Below, piece after piece: positions 26,422 through 34,543 of a DNA stretch of 64,000 nucleotides (positions are counted from its first letter, which is position 1; each line of letters begins with the position of its first letter). The stretch spans positions 41,987 through 105,986 of the forward strand of contig JAHDQN010000033.1 of the NCBI GenBank assembly GCA_018433775.1. Direction: 5' to 3'. The translations under genes were made by a program, and so were the position numbers. The notes below the pieces were generated by a model that saw only the letters and a program-made list of their open reading frames with translations, did not search any database and was not told the origin of the DNA. The stretch is from Deltaproteobacteria bacterium. Lineage in GTDB: Bacteria; Desulfobacterota; Desulfomonilia; UBA1062.

Positions 26422-26587
26422 CTGGTCAACGGGGAAGCGGCATGGGCGCGCTCCATCCCATGAGGATGTACATCTGCCCGGCGGCTGGAGGTGCTCGGCC
26501 GATTCGGGCGATGCCCGGTAAGCCGGGCGAGTATGATGCAGCACAGGGAATGTGTGATGTAATCAGAGAGAAACCGGGGAGGTTGTC

Positions 26588-27391
26588 GTGGGGTATTACA
26601 GAAACAAAACCGTTCTCGTCACGGGCGCGTTCGGAGGGTTCGGCCTGTGCTTCGTCTCGGAGCTTCTGAACAGGGGAGCGAGTCTTATTCTGAGTGACAC
26701 GCCGGAGAACGTCCGGGCCGCCAGCGAAGGTATGGTGCAAATCCCGGGAGCAGAGGGAGGCAGGGGCAGGCAGGTTCTGTCACTCATCCCGGCCGATCTC
26801 TCGAGCGCGGAAGGGTGCAGGGCCCTCCACGAGGAGTACCGCGATCTGGGCATCGGGCTGGACATGATCATACACAACGCGGGCATTGCGTGTTGGGGCG
26901 AGTACGCCGACGTCCCCCCGGAGCTCAACGAAAAGATCATCGATATCAACCTGCTGTCCGTCATGAGGCTGAATGCGCTCTTTCTTCCGGAGATCATCAA
27001 CCGCTGCGGGCATATCATCTATGTGTCGTCGGTTGCCGGATTCGTGGCCACTCCATTCGGTGTCGCCTATTCGACCTCGAAATTCGGTGTGCGGGGGTTT
27101 GCCATGGCCCTGCACGGAGAGATCGGAAAACACGGAGTCCGCACGACCATCGTATACCCCTTCTTTTCCCGGACCCCCATCCTCAAGTCCAGGACCTTCG
27201 GCAATCCGGCAATATCGTACCTGCCCGGCTTCTGCTCGAGCTCGCCCGGGCATGTTGTTTCCTGCGCCTTACAGGGCGCGGCAAGGGGGAAGCTGCACGT
27301 CTTTCCCGGCTTTTTCTCCAGGATCATGTGGTTGGCGAGTCGCTTCCACCCGGTCATATCCGCCCAGCGGAAGATCCGCGGCCACTCCTGA
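26588..27391 (+). CDS. Short-chain dehydrogenase/reductase
   Basis: 267 aa, classical SDR. Cofactor loop TGAFGGFG (12-19), NAG (97-99), catalytic Ser148 in YVSSVAGF, and YSTSK with Tyr161 and Lys165. The start is GTG with GGGGAGG 5 nt upstream. A C-terminal hydrophobic/basic segment (FSRIMWLASRFHPV) could associate with membrane. The presence of Asp at 37 (LILSDTP) suggests NAD(H) preference. Probably in a unit with the hydrolase about 166 bp upstream. Substrate unknown. Confidence 0.87.
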   Translation: MGYYRNKTVLVTGAFGGFGLCFVSELLNRGASLILSDTPENVRAASEGMVQIPGAEGGRGRQVLSLIPADLSSAEGCRALHEEYRDLGIGLDMIIHNAGIACWGEYADVPPELNEKIIDINLLSVMRLNALFLPEIINRCGHIIYVSSVAGFVATPFGVAYSTSKFGVRGFAMALHGEIGKHGVRTTIVYPFFSRTPILKSRTFGNPAISYLPGFCSSSPGHVVSCALQGAARGKLHVFPGFFSRIMWLASRFHPVISAQRKIRGHS

Positions 27392-27497
27392 GGCAGCGGC
27401 TGTGGAGCCGGCCGGGATAAGCCGGGGCCGGTTCGAGGACGCTGGTGGAATAAAAACAGATCCGTGCCTTTTTATCAGAGATGTTCTGAAAGCGGAG

Positions 27498-28391
27498 TTA
27501 TTGCCTTTCTATAAGTCTGTTTCCCGGTTCTCCCATGATTGCCGGGAGGAGATGATTTTCTAAAAATAAATCTGTCCACGTATCCCCTGGGAGCGCGATG
27601 TACGACGCCCCTGCGGAGCTGTCCGAATCGGGGACCGGCTCCCAGGAATGGTAGCGGCGCTCCTGTATTCCGGGTTCGCTCGTGTAGTCCCACTCCTCCT
27701 CGATCAACACCCCCCTGTCATCGTAAAAATAACGGACGACGATCTGAAGGGTTCCATCGGGATAGATGACGTATTCAATCCGCTCAATGGAACCGTCCGG
27801 GCCGTAGAAGACGTCCTGGGCGATATCCGTATCAAAGCCGTAACCCAGGAAGTCCACCTCGATGCGCTCGACTGTGTCCAGCATGTCGCTGTACACGTAG
27901 TATTCCACGGCATCCACGACCCCGTCGGCATCCATATCCGATTCGATCCGGTCGATACGTTCCTGACCGATCCAGTAATAATCGCTGGTAAAGTCGAGGG
28001 TGCCGTCATTTCCCTTATCCGCCTCGAAGCGTACCAGAAGACCGGTGTGCTCGTCATAAAGATATGTGCAGACTTCATCGATCGTGCCGTCCACTTCATA
28101 GTCCCGTTCGTCGCGCATCTGATCGCCCGTTTTATAGTAGTATTTGTAGCAGATCTCGTCAGGAGACCCGTCTGCATACCAGTCGATCGTGATGACCTTT
28201 CGAATGCCTGCTGGGGCCGACGGCTCGTAGGGCCGGGGTGCTCCGGCCGTTTCTTCGGGTTGCTGATCATCGGCGGCCTGTTCGATCTTCCGGACTTCGG
28301 CAGCCGCATCATGGTCGCTGCTGTCCCTGCTGCACCCGCACGCGACCAGAAGGAGGATGATGACAATAACGGCGAGGATCTGAACTCTCAT
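27498..28391 (-). CDS. Lipoprotein with repeated acidic beta-strand units
   Basis: 297 aa. The signal peptide MRVQILAVIVIILLLVACGC ends in a lipobox (LVAC with the Cys acylated), so the protein is an inner or outer membrane lipoprotein. After a proline-rich spacer, residues 65-255 contain about eight units of the type DxDGxxDxVxxYxY, for example DWYADGSPDEICYKYYYKT, DYEVDGTIDEVCTYLYDEH and DMDADGVVDAVEYYVYSDM. These look like degenerate calcium-binding (thrombospondin type 3-like or RHS/YD-like) repeats. Not otherwise recognised. Confidence 0.75.
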   Translation of the reverse strand: MRVQILAVIVIILLLVACGCSRDSSDHDAAAEVRKIEQAADDQQPEETAGAPRPYEPSAPAGIRKVITIDWYADGSPDEICYKYYYKTGDQMRDERDYEVDGTIDEVCTYLYDEHTGLLVRFEADKGNDGTLDFTSDYYWIGQERIDRIESDMDADGVVDAVEYYVYSDMLDTVERIEVDFLGYGFDTDIAQDVFYGPDGSIERIEYVIYPDGTLQIVVRYFYDDRGVLIEEEWDYTSEPGIQERRYHSWEPVPDSDSSAGASYIALPGDTWTDLFLENHLLPAIMGEPGNRLIERQ

Positions 28392-28626
28392 GGCAATGCC
28401 CCTTCCATAACATGTTCATAATACAGGACTCTCTTATATCACGAAAATGCAATGAAAGGAAGGAGTATCCGCCGGAACAGCCTGCCGGAAGAAACCGCCG
28501 GGGCATGCGGATGAAAAGTGCGAAGAACGGTTCGTCCTTCCTTCCACACGTGAGATGCCGCCTGGGGGGGGGTGAAAAGGGGAGAAAAGGAGCCGTCCCC
28601 TCTTCATACCTGAGCGCCCCAGGACC

Positions 28627-29205
28627 TTACAGGCCGTTTATCGTGATCTCGGTGATAAAGGTTTCGACCAGCACCGGGTCGAAAGACGAGACGCTGAGTT
28701 TTCTGAGCACGAGAAACGCTTCCTGGAGCGACCGCCTCTTCTGGTAGGGCCTGTCCGTGATGAGGGCGTCGAAGGTGTCGGCGATGCCGATGATTTTTGC
28801 CCCGAGCGGGATCCTCTCGCCGGTGATTCCCCGGGGGTATCCCGTTCCATTTTCCCGCTCGTGGTGGGAGTAGACATAGTCGATGACCTTCGGCGGAAAT
28901 CCCTGGCCCTCGAGGAGGGTCTTTCCCATTTCAGGGTGCTTTTTGATCTGCTTCAGGATCGCCTTGGAAGGGTGCTCCTTCACATTTCTGAAAACCTTCG
29001 AGCTGAAGCGGATCTTTCCGATGTCATGGAGCAGGCCTGCCATCCTGATGTCCTCGACCTCGTTCTCGGGCAGATGCAACCTGCTGGCAAGCCTTCGGGC
29101 ATACCAGGAAACCCGCTGGGCGTGGTCTTCGGAATACGGATCCCGTGCGCCGAGTCTGTGAGCTATCTTCGCTGCTGTTTGGAGGGTGTTTTTCTGCATA
29201 TGCAT
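28627..29205 (-). CDS. HD-GYP domain c-di-GMP phosphodiesterase
   Basis: 192 aa consisting of an HD-GYP domain only. Visible metal/substrate motifs: EDHAQRVSWYARRLA, LLHDIGKIRF (HD), HPEMGKTLL, YSHHERENGTGYPRGITGERIP (HHExxxGxGYP), and the last helix SFDPVLVETF. It would linearise c-di-GMP (to pGpG or GMP). With the diguanylate cyclase at 19037 this gives both halves of a c-di-GMP circuit within 10 kb. Two ATG codons occur at the start (29205, 29199). Not fused to a receiver, so the input is unknown. Confidence 0.87.
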   Translation of the reverse strand: MHMQKNTLQTAAKIAHRLGARDPYSEDHAQRVSWYARRLASRLHLPENEVEDIRMAGLLHDIGKIRFSSKVFRNVKEHPSKAILKQIKKHPEMGKTLLEGQGFPPKVIDYVYSHHERENGTGYPRGITGERIPLGAKIIGIADTFDALITDRPYQKRRSLQEAFLVLRKLSVSSFDPVLVETFITEITINGL

Positions 29206-29767
29206 CGTCCTATTTCAGACGTTCCGTCTCCTGTGATGGATTCGCACATCGTGAATCCCGCTGTCCAGAATCGTGCCTTAACAGATGACGATGGAGAGGT
29301 CAATACCGAATAATGGTTTTAACTTATTGATATTATATACATATTAGCATCACCTCCAGATATTTTTTATTGGCGGCGGTCTCTTGAGCCAGGCGATCAA
29401 AAGGACACCGCTTTATTCTGGTGCTGATTGCCTGATGCCCGGACAATATGCAGGAAACAGGCCCTTTTTTCATCACTGGCTGGAGAAATCGGCGGCCGGA
29501 TCAGATGCAGAGCCGCTCAACAGGAGATGACCACAAGTGATCCCATGGATTCCGCGGACCACGATCAAAGGCAGTTTTCGCGTTCACAATTGAAACATGA
29601 CGTACAAATTTGGTCTGTTATGTCCGTGGACAGTGCTGGAAGTTTTTGTGTCCTGTCGGTTCGGGCGCCCCGGTACGGCTCTGCTCGGGGAAATGGGCCG
29701 CGGTTGCACACATCTTGCAATAACCACAAGAAAACAGCTATGAAATGCAAGCAAAGGAGAACTGGCC
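29206..29767. other. Intergenic region of 562 bp
   Basis: No gene supported. It separates divergent HD-GYP and lipoprotein genes. An AT-rich patch lies at 29320-29370. The plus-strand open frame across it has biased composition but no family features. Confidence 0.45.
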
Positions 29768-30880
29768 ATGCATGGAATATTTGTTCGGCTCGTGATGGTG
29801 CTGACGGCGCTTTTTCTGGTCACGGCATGCGATGACGAAAGATCCGAAGAAGGGGCGCTCGCCCTGGGCCTCACCGATGCCGCTTCAGGCGACTTCCAGG
29901 CGGTATACGTCACGATCGGGGAAGTTCAGGTGCACCGGGGAGGCGATGATGACGGCCAGTGGCTGGTGGTCGCCTCGCCCGGCAGGACATACAACCTCCT
30001 GGAACTGGTAAACGGGGTGATCGAGCAGCTGGGCGTGGCCCCGCTCGCGACCGGAAGCTACACCCAGATGAGGCTGATCATCGGCGACGATGCCGACGAG
30101 GGGACGAACATTCTGAATCAGAGCCACCCCTATGCGAACTATCTCATCGACTCACAGGGCGAATGCCACCGGCTCAGAGTACCCAGCGGCGATCGTACCG
30201 GCATCAAGCTCGTCCACGGCTTCGAGATCGTTCAGGGTCTCACCACAGATCTGGTTCTGGACTTCGATGTGGACCGGTCCGTGGTCATGGCCGGAAACAG
30301 CGGGAACTGGCTGCTGAAACCGGCCCTCAAGGTCATCGATATGGTGGAGAACGCAACCGTAGGCGGCGTGGTGACGGACCAGACGGATGCGGTCCTTCCG
30401 GGTGCCAGGGTCAGCGCCCAGGTGTTCGACCAGGACACGGATCAGGTGACGGTCAGCACCTCGACCCTTTCGGACGCGGCAGGGGAGTACCTGATGTATC
30501 TCGAGCCCGGGTCGTATACCATAACGGCGTATGCGGACGGGTACCACCCGGTCTGCGCGAACCTCGCCACTGAGCTCGGCCGGGATTACGAGGCCTCGTT
30601 TGTGCTTTCCCCCGCAGACATGCAGGCCATCACCTTAAACGTGGTACTGCCCCAGGGTGTTCAGGACAGCGTTGTCACGGTGCGCTTTATCCTGACCTCA
30701 CCCTGTGATGAAGACAGGCTCATCGAGCTCAAATCCCTGAATGTCTCACAGGCCGGGGCATACGAGGTTTCGCTGCCTGCAGGAACCTACCGGGTGCTCG
30801 CCACCGACGGCGCCACGACGCTTCCGGTTCGGGACATTGCCACCGGCAGCGCGGTTACGCTGGATTTCACCGCCGGGTGA
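29768..30880 (+). CDS. DUF4382-type lipoprotein with carboxypeptidase-regulatory-like domain
   Basis: 370 aa lipoprotein. The signal peptide ends in LFLVTAC with an acylated Cys21. A DUF4382-like beta domain follows (about 30-190: ALALGLTDAASGDFQAVYVT, ASPGRTYNLLELVNG and ATGSYTQMRLIIG). Residues 200-290 form a carboxypeptidase-regulatory-like/prealbumin fold (VGGVVTDQTDAVLPGARVSA, LEPGSYTITAYADGYHPV), and the C-terminus contains another such beta sandwich. AAGGAG lies upstream of the ATG. Such proteins sit in the envelope and may bind or carry ligands; no specific role is known. No operon partner. Confidence 0.78.
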   Translation: MHGIFVRLVMVLTALFLVTACDDERSEEGALALGLTDAASGDFQAVYVTIGEVQVHRGGDDDGQWLVVASPGRTYNLLELVNGVIEQLGVAPLATGSYTQMRLIIGDDADEGTNILNQSHPYANYLIDSQGECHRLRVPSGDRTGIKLVHGFEIVQGLTTDLVLDFDVDRSVVMAGNSGNWLLKPALKVIDMVENATVGGVVTDQTDAVLPGARVSAQVFDQDTDQVTVSTSTLSDAAGEYLMYLEPGSYTITAYADGYHPVCANLATELGRDYEASFVLSPADMQAITLNVVLPQGVQDSVVTVRFILTSPCDEDRLIELKSLNVSQAGAYEVSLPAGTYRVLATDGATTLPVRDIATGSAVTLDFTAG

Positions 30881-31144
30881 TCTCATTACCCGGTTCGATT
30901 GCGATGATGGGGCCGGCGCCTGATTATTCACGGGCGTTCCGGCTCCCCCCAAGGCCCTGCCGAAAGGCGTCTGCTCGTCTCCCCGGAGGTATCCCTGTTG
31001 TCCCGCTTGCTTGCAGGCCTTGTCGCCGATGCCCAAGCTCATGCAAGCGGCCGGGAGATAAGATGGGGGAATGCCTCGGACATCGAATGCCGGCGCGTTC
31101 GACTCGGAGCTCATTCGTCGGGTCGGGTATCACTCCGGCTCTTT

Positions 31145-31570
31145 TCAAACCTCCGTGCCGCCGGAGTCCATGTCGCAATACGGTGCCCTGGCAAAGGAGA
31201 GCACTTTTTCCACCTTCACGGTGACTTCGCGTTCCGTCTGGGCCGCCCGAGCCCTGGTTTCGGGTCTCTCGGGGGTGTAACCGTCGAGCACGGCAATGTC
31301 GGTCACCTGTTCCGCAGTGCCCAGTATCTGATAGCCCTGGTCGGTATCGCTGTCCCATACGATGACGTCCAGACGGGGATTGCGCCTCAGGTTTGCGACC
31401 GTGGCGGGGCAGAACCAGCTGGAGATGGTCAGCTTGTCCTCAGAGACCCGATTGATGACATTGGCAACGGCCAGATTGGGAAATCCCGAGGCGTCGGCGG
31501 TGGCGAGCAGTACGTAACCGAGCTTGTTGCCCAGATCCACGGCATCCGTCACGCGGGTGGCGCCATCCAT
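31145..31570 (-). CDS. Pyridoxamine 5'-phosphate oxidase-like flavin split-barrel protein
   Basis: 141 aa. Flavin-binding split barrel: GYVLLATADASGFPNLAVAN (about 18-37), LTISSWFCPATVANLRRNPR, and DQGYQILGTAEQV, the typical strand order of the PNPOx-like family. Its ATG overlaps the TAA of the upstream phosphoribosyltransferase by one base (TAATG), indicating translational coupling. Such proteins bind FMN or F420 and reduce varied substrates or act as heme/nitroimidazole-related enzymes; no specific activity can be claimed. Confidence 0.75.
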   Translation of the reverse strand: MDGATRVTDAVDLGNKLGYVLLATADASGFPNLAVANVINRVSEDKLTISSWFCPATVANLRRNPRLDVIVWDSDTDQGYQILGTAEQVTDIAVLDGYTPERPETRARAAQTEREVTVKVEKVLSFARAPYCDMDSGGTEV

Positions 31571-32247
31571 TACGCAGACCCCTGGGTGCTCGTTCTCAGG
31601 GCCTCCACCACCTCCTCGTCGGTCGTCTGGTCAAACCGGACATAGAAACGGCCGATCGAGTGGATGACAGGGGGGACCTTGAGCGCTATGGTTTCGTCGG
31701 CGTCATCGGACAGGCTCATCAGGGCGTCCATGCTGCCCACCGGGACCGCAACGATCAGCCTCGCGGGGCGCTCCTTCCGTACCGCCCAGAGAGATGCCTG
31801 CAGGGTGGATCCGCTAGCCACGCCGTCATCGGTGATCACCACGGTTCGCCCATCAAGGGGGATCTTGGGTCTGACTTTTCGATACCGGCCGGCCTGCTGC
31901 CGGATCACCGACATCTGGTAGGCCTTTTCCTGCTCGATATAGGTCTCATCCACGCCGGTCCGCATGGAAAGACCAGGGTCGAGGAAAAGCTGTCCGTCTT
32001 CGCTCAGGGCGCCGATGGCCAGTTCCGGGTTGTCGGGGGCGCCCATCTTGCGGGTGAGAACGATATCGAGGTCGGCACTGAGGATCCGTGCTATTTCCCG
32101 GGCCACGATCACCCCTCCCCGGGGAATGCCAAGCACTATGGTGGACTCATCCGCCGAGTTCAGAAGCCTGTTGCCCAAGGCCATGCCTGCCTCGTACCGG
32201 TCCATGAACGGCTCCTGGCTCCGGGAAGAGATCACGAGCGTTCCCAT
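31570..32247 (-). CDS. Phosphoribosyltransferase family protein
   Basis: 225 aa type I phosphoribosyltransferase. The PRPP loop is VVITDDGVASGSTLQASL (about 134-151). The N-terminal DRYEAGMALGNRLL and VLGIPRGGVIVAREIARIL are typical of the stand-alone PRTase group that is often annotated as a hypoxanthine/erythromycin-esterase-associated PRTase. The nucleobase cannot be read from the sequence. Start ATG 32247 has GGAGG 7 nt upstream. Coupled to the flavin split-barrel gene. Confidence 0.83.
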   Translation of the reverse strand: MGTLVISSRSQEPFMDRYEAGMALGNRLLNSADESTIVLGIPRGGVIVAREIARILSADLDIVLTRKMGAPDNPELAIGALSEDGQLFLDPGLSMRTGVDETYIEQEKAYQMSVIRQQAGRYRKVRPKIPLDGRTVVITDDGVASGSTLQASLWAVRKERPARLIVAVPVGSMDALMSLSDDADETIALKVPPVIHSIGRFYVRFDQTTDEEVVEALRTSTQGSA

Positions 32248-32485
32248 GCACTACCTCCGGGACGTCCGGCAGGGTTGCGTACCGGGGCCGGATCGCTGCC
32301 GGAGTACAATGCGAAAGGGCTGCTGCACGACCATGCCGCTCTCCTATCAGAGTTTTTATAGGGATGTTCCGCCGAGTTTCAATACGGCCTCACGCCGGGT
32401 TGCCGGGTGGGCGGATGACGAGCGGTCATGGAAGGAAAAGGCAGCCCCTTTCGCTGGATGCAGAGCGAGTCTTTGCAGTGAGCTC

Positions 32486-33925
32486 CTATTTTTTCTTTTT
32501 GAGCGCCTGCTGGAGTTTCTCTCCGAGCGAGCTTACCGGTTGCTCGGATCTGCCCGAAAAGCGTTTCCAGTCGTCTTCGTCGGCCGAGTCGCCGGGGGTG
32601 AGGGTGAGCCTGTGCGAGCCTGTGTCGATGGACTCGACCATCACGGTGATGCGTTCACCGGGCTGCTTTCTGTCGATGGACGACGGGTCGTGGAAACGGG
32701 CGATTTTCGACTTGGGAAGCAGGCCCGTGATTCCGGGCTCCAGGTTGATGAAGAGGCCGAACTTTTCCTTTTTCTCGATAACCCCTTCGATCCGCTGTCC
32801 TGCGCAGTATCGCTCCTCGATTCCGATCCAGGGGTCTCCCTCGGCGTCCTTCATGCTCAGGGATATTCTCCGGTTTCCCGGATCGATCTCCCTGATCATG
32901 ATCTCGACGGCATCGCCGGGAGCCACCTCGTCCCGGGTTCTGGACACCCGTTTGGTGTAACTCATCTCCGAGATGTGAACGAGGCCTTCGACGCCGGGTT
33001 CGATCTCCACGAAGACGCCGTAGTCCATGCACCGGGTGACCTTGCCGACGAGCTTCTGGCCAGGGGAGTATTTTTTGTCAACCGTGTTCCAGGGGTCTTC
33101 CCCCACCTGTTTCATGGACAGGGAGATCTTGCCGCTTTCGCCCGAGGCGTTCTTTTCGATCCCGATGACCTTGACCGTGATCTCATCGCCCGTGCGGAGA
33201 ATCTCGTCAGGGGCGCCCAGCCGGGCCCAGCTCATCTCGGAGATATGCACCATCCCCTCCACGCCGGGGCTCAGCTCCACGAAGGCCCCATAGGGCATGA
33301 TCCTGCTCACCCTCCCCGTGCTTACGTTGCCGGGGACGAGGGAACCAAGGAACGCCTGTCTTGACTCTTCTTCCTCCTGCTCCAGGAGGGTGCGGCGGGA
33401 GACCACGATGTTCCTTCCCCCTTCGCTCAGCTCGGTGATGATGAAGCGGAAGCTCTTGCCCACGTACTCTTCCGGGCGCTCCACATAGATTGTGTCGATC
33501 TGGCTGATCGGACAAAAAGCCCGGTGTTTGACCACCTCTACGTTGAAGCCCCCCTTGCAGGTATCCGCTATGCGACCCTCAATGGGAAGGCGCTGATGGT
33601 ACGCATCCTTGAGCTGCTCCGCGCCCCCGGCGCCTGCCAGGGCCCTGGAGAGCCTGATCTCTCCATGACGCATGGACACGATATAGAGTTCCAAGGTGTC
33701 TCCCACCCCGTAGGGAAGGTCGCCGTTTTCATCCACCAGCTCGGCGAGGTCCGCGACTCCGTCGATTTTGGTTCCCGTATCCACGAACACGCTTTCCTTG
33801 CCGATGGAGATGATCCTTCCGCGGAGCTTGCTCCCGACCCGGTGCGCTTCCCTGCTTTCCGGGCCGTATGCATCGAGAAGCTCTTCCATGGAGAGTTGCT
33901 TTTCGTTGTTTTCCGTATCTGACAT
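32486..33925 (-). CDS. S1 RNA-binding domain protein (ribosomal protein S1-like, five S1 repeats)
   Basis: 479 aa with about five OB-fold S1 units (roughly 34-96, 113-180, 200-272, 286-358, 372-445). Units three and four are canonical: MPYGAFVELSPGVEGMVHIS with a following EMSW, and MDYGVFVEIEPGVEGLVHIS with EMSY. Unit two (GRIADTCKGGFNVEVVKHRA) matches the second repeat of ribosomal S1, which docks to the ribosome. True S1 (RpsA) has six repeats and about 550-580 aa, so this is either a short S1 or a paralogue. The last S1 unit is followed by a lysine-rich tail (LQQALKKKK). Confidence 0.85.
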   Translation of the reverse strand: MSDTENNEKQLSMEELLDAYGPESREAHRVGSKLRGRIISIGKESVFVDTGTKIDGVADLAELVDENGDLPYGVGDTLELYIVSMRHGEIRLSRALAGAGGAEQLKDAYHQRLPIEGRIADTCKGGFNVEVVKHRAFCPISQIDTIYVERPEEYVGKSFRFIITELSEGGRNIVVSRRTLLEQEEEESRQAFLGSLVPGNVSTGRVSRIMPYGAFVELSPGVEGMVHISEMSWARLGAPDEILRTGDEITVKVIGIEKNASGESGKISLSMKQVGEDPWNTVDKKYSPGQKLVGKVTRCMDYGVFVEIEPGVEGLVHISEMSYTKRVSRTRDEVAPGDAVEIMIREIDPGNRRISLSMKDAEGDPWIGIEERYCAGQRIEGVIEKKEKFGLFINLEPGITGLLPKSKIARFHDPSSIDRKQPGERITVMVESIDTGSHRLTLTPGDSADEDDWKRFSGRSEQPVSSLGEKLQQALKKKK

Positions 33926-34543
33926 CCCTTTCTCCCCTCACGTGGTCCATTTTTGAGTGAAGGGCATGATAGAGAAAATTATCCTGCGAGTAAATAATAA
34001 TATTGCTGGCATCCTCCACAAATCTGATGGTGAGGAGACAACGACAATATTTTTTGAGCAGGAGGGAGAGGGCATTTTGGGGCATATGGGTTATCATGGT
34101 GGTGTTTGTCAGGCCGCAACTTATCTTTTTAGTTTCGTCTCGAATAATTTCACCGGTAAGTCATGGCGCTAAGCTTTTCTTTGGAGGGCAGTTTTCGTCA
34201 GTTGGTTGCAATGATGCCAACCAGTCAATGCACCGGACGGCTTTCTGCCGCCGGTGATCTCTGTCGATGGGAAACAGTCCGAAGCAGGGTATGCCGGATG
34301 AAGGGCTTTTTTCACCGAGCACGTGGAACATGATGATGCAAACGCAGGCGCAACGGGGAATTACCACTGAGGATAGTTCTCGGCCTTGACATTCTCACGT
34401 GTGAAAGTTAGTTTGTAAAAGGATACACTGGTAATAATGCTATACCCTAGGGGTTTTCCGGCAAGAAGCCGGAAGTGTTGGTTTTTCTCAATTCGGAGTG
34501 TGCGCGTGTCATCACGAGCATATTCCCGGGTGATCGGTCAGAG
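33926..34543. other. Intergenic region of 618 bp between divergent genes
   Basis: No gene supported. AT-rich near 33960-34010 (probable S1 promoter region) and structured at 34203-34256. The activator frame can be extended upstream to a GTG at 34475, but without a convincing ribosome site. Confidence 0.45.
34203..34256. other. Two adjacent stem-loops in an untranslated region
   Basis: Hairpin 1: TGGTTG (34203-34208) with CAACCA (34218-34223). Hairpin 2: CACCGG-A-CGGC (34231-34241) with GCCG-CCGGTG (34247-34256), 5 nt loop, very stable. They lie 280-330 bp upstream of the S1 gene start and about 290 bp before the sigma-54 activator, with no U-tract. Possibly part of a leader or small RNA. Confidence 0.4.

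Noticed and set aside
29694..29708. Sigma-54-like TGGGCC and TTGCA before the DUF4382 lipoprotein gene
   Set aside because: Spacing between the GG and GC elements is one base too short, and the -24 half is poor.
29428..29835. Plus-strand open frame of 135 codons ahead of the lipoprotein
   Set aside because: Overlaps the lipoprotein start in another frame, low-complexity composition, no ribosome site.
30890..30930. GGTTCGATT-like tRNA T-arm resemblance
   Set aside because: No acceptor stem, D-arm or anticodon stem could be built around it.
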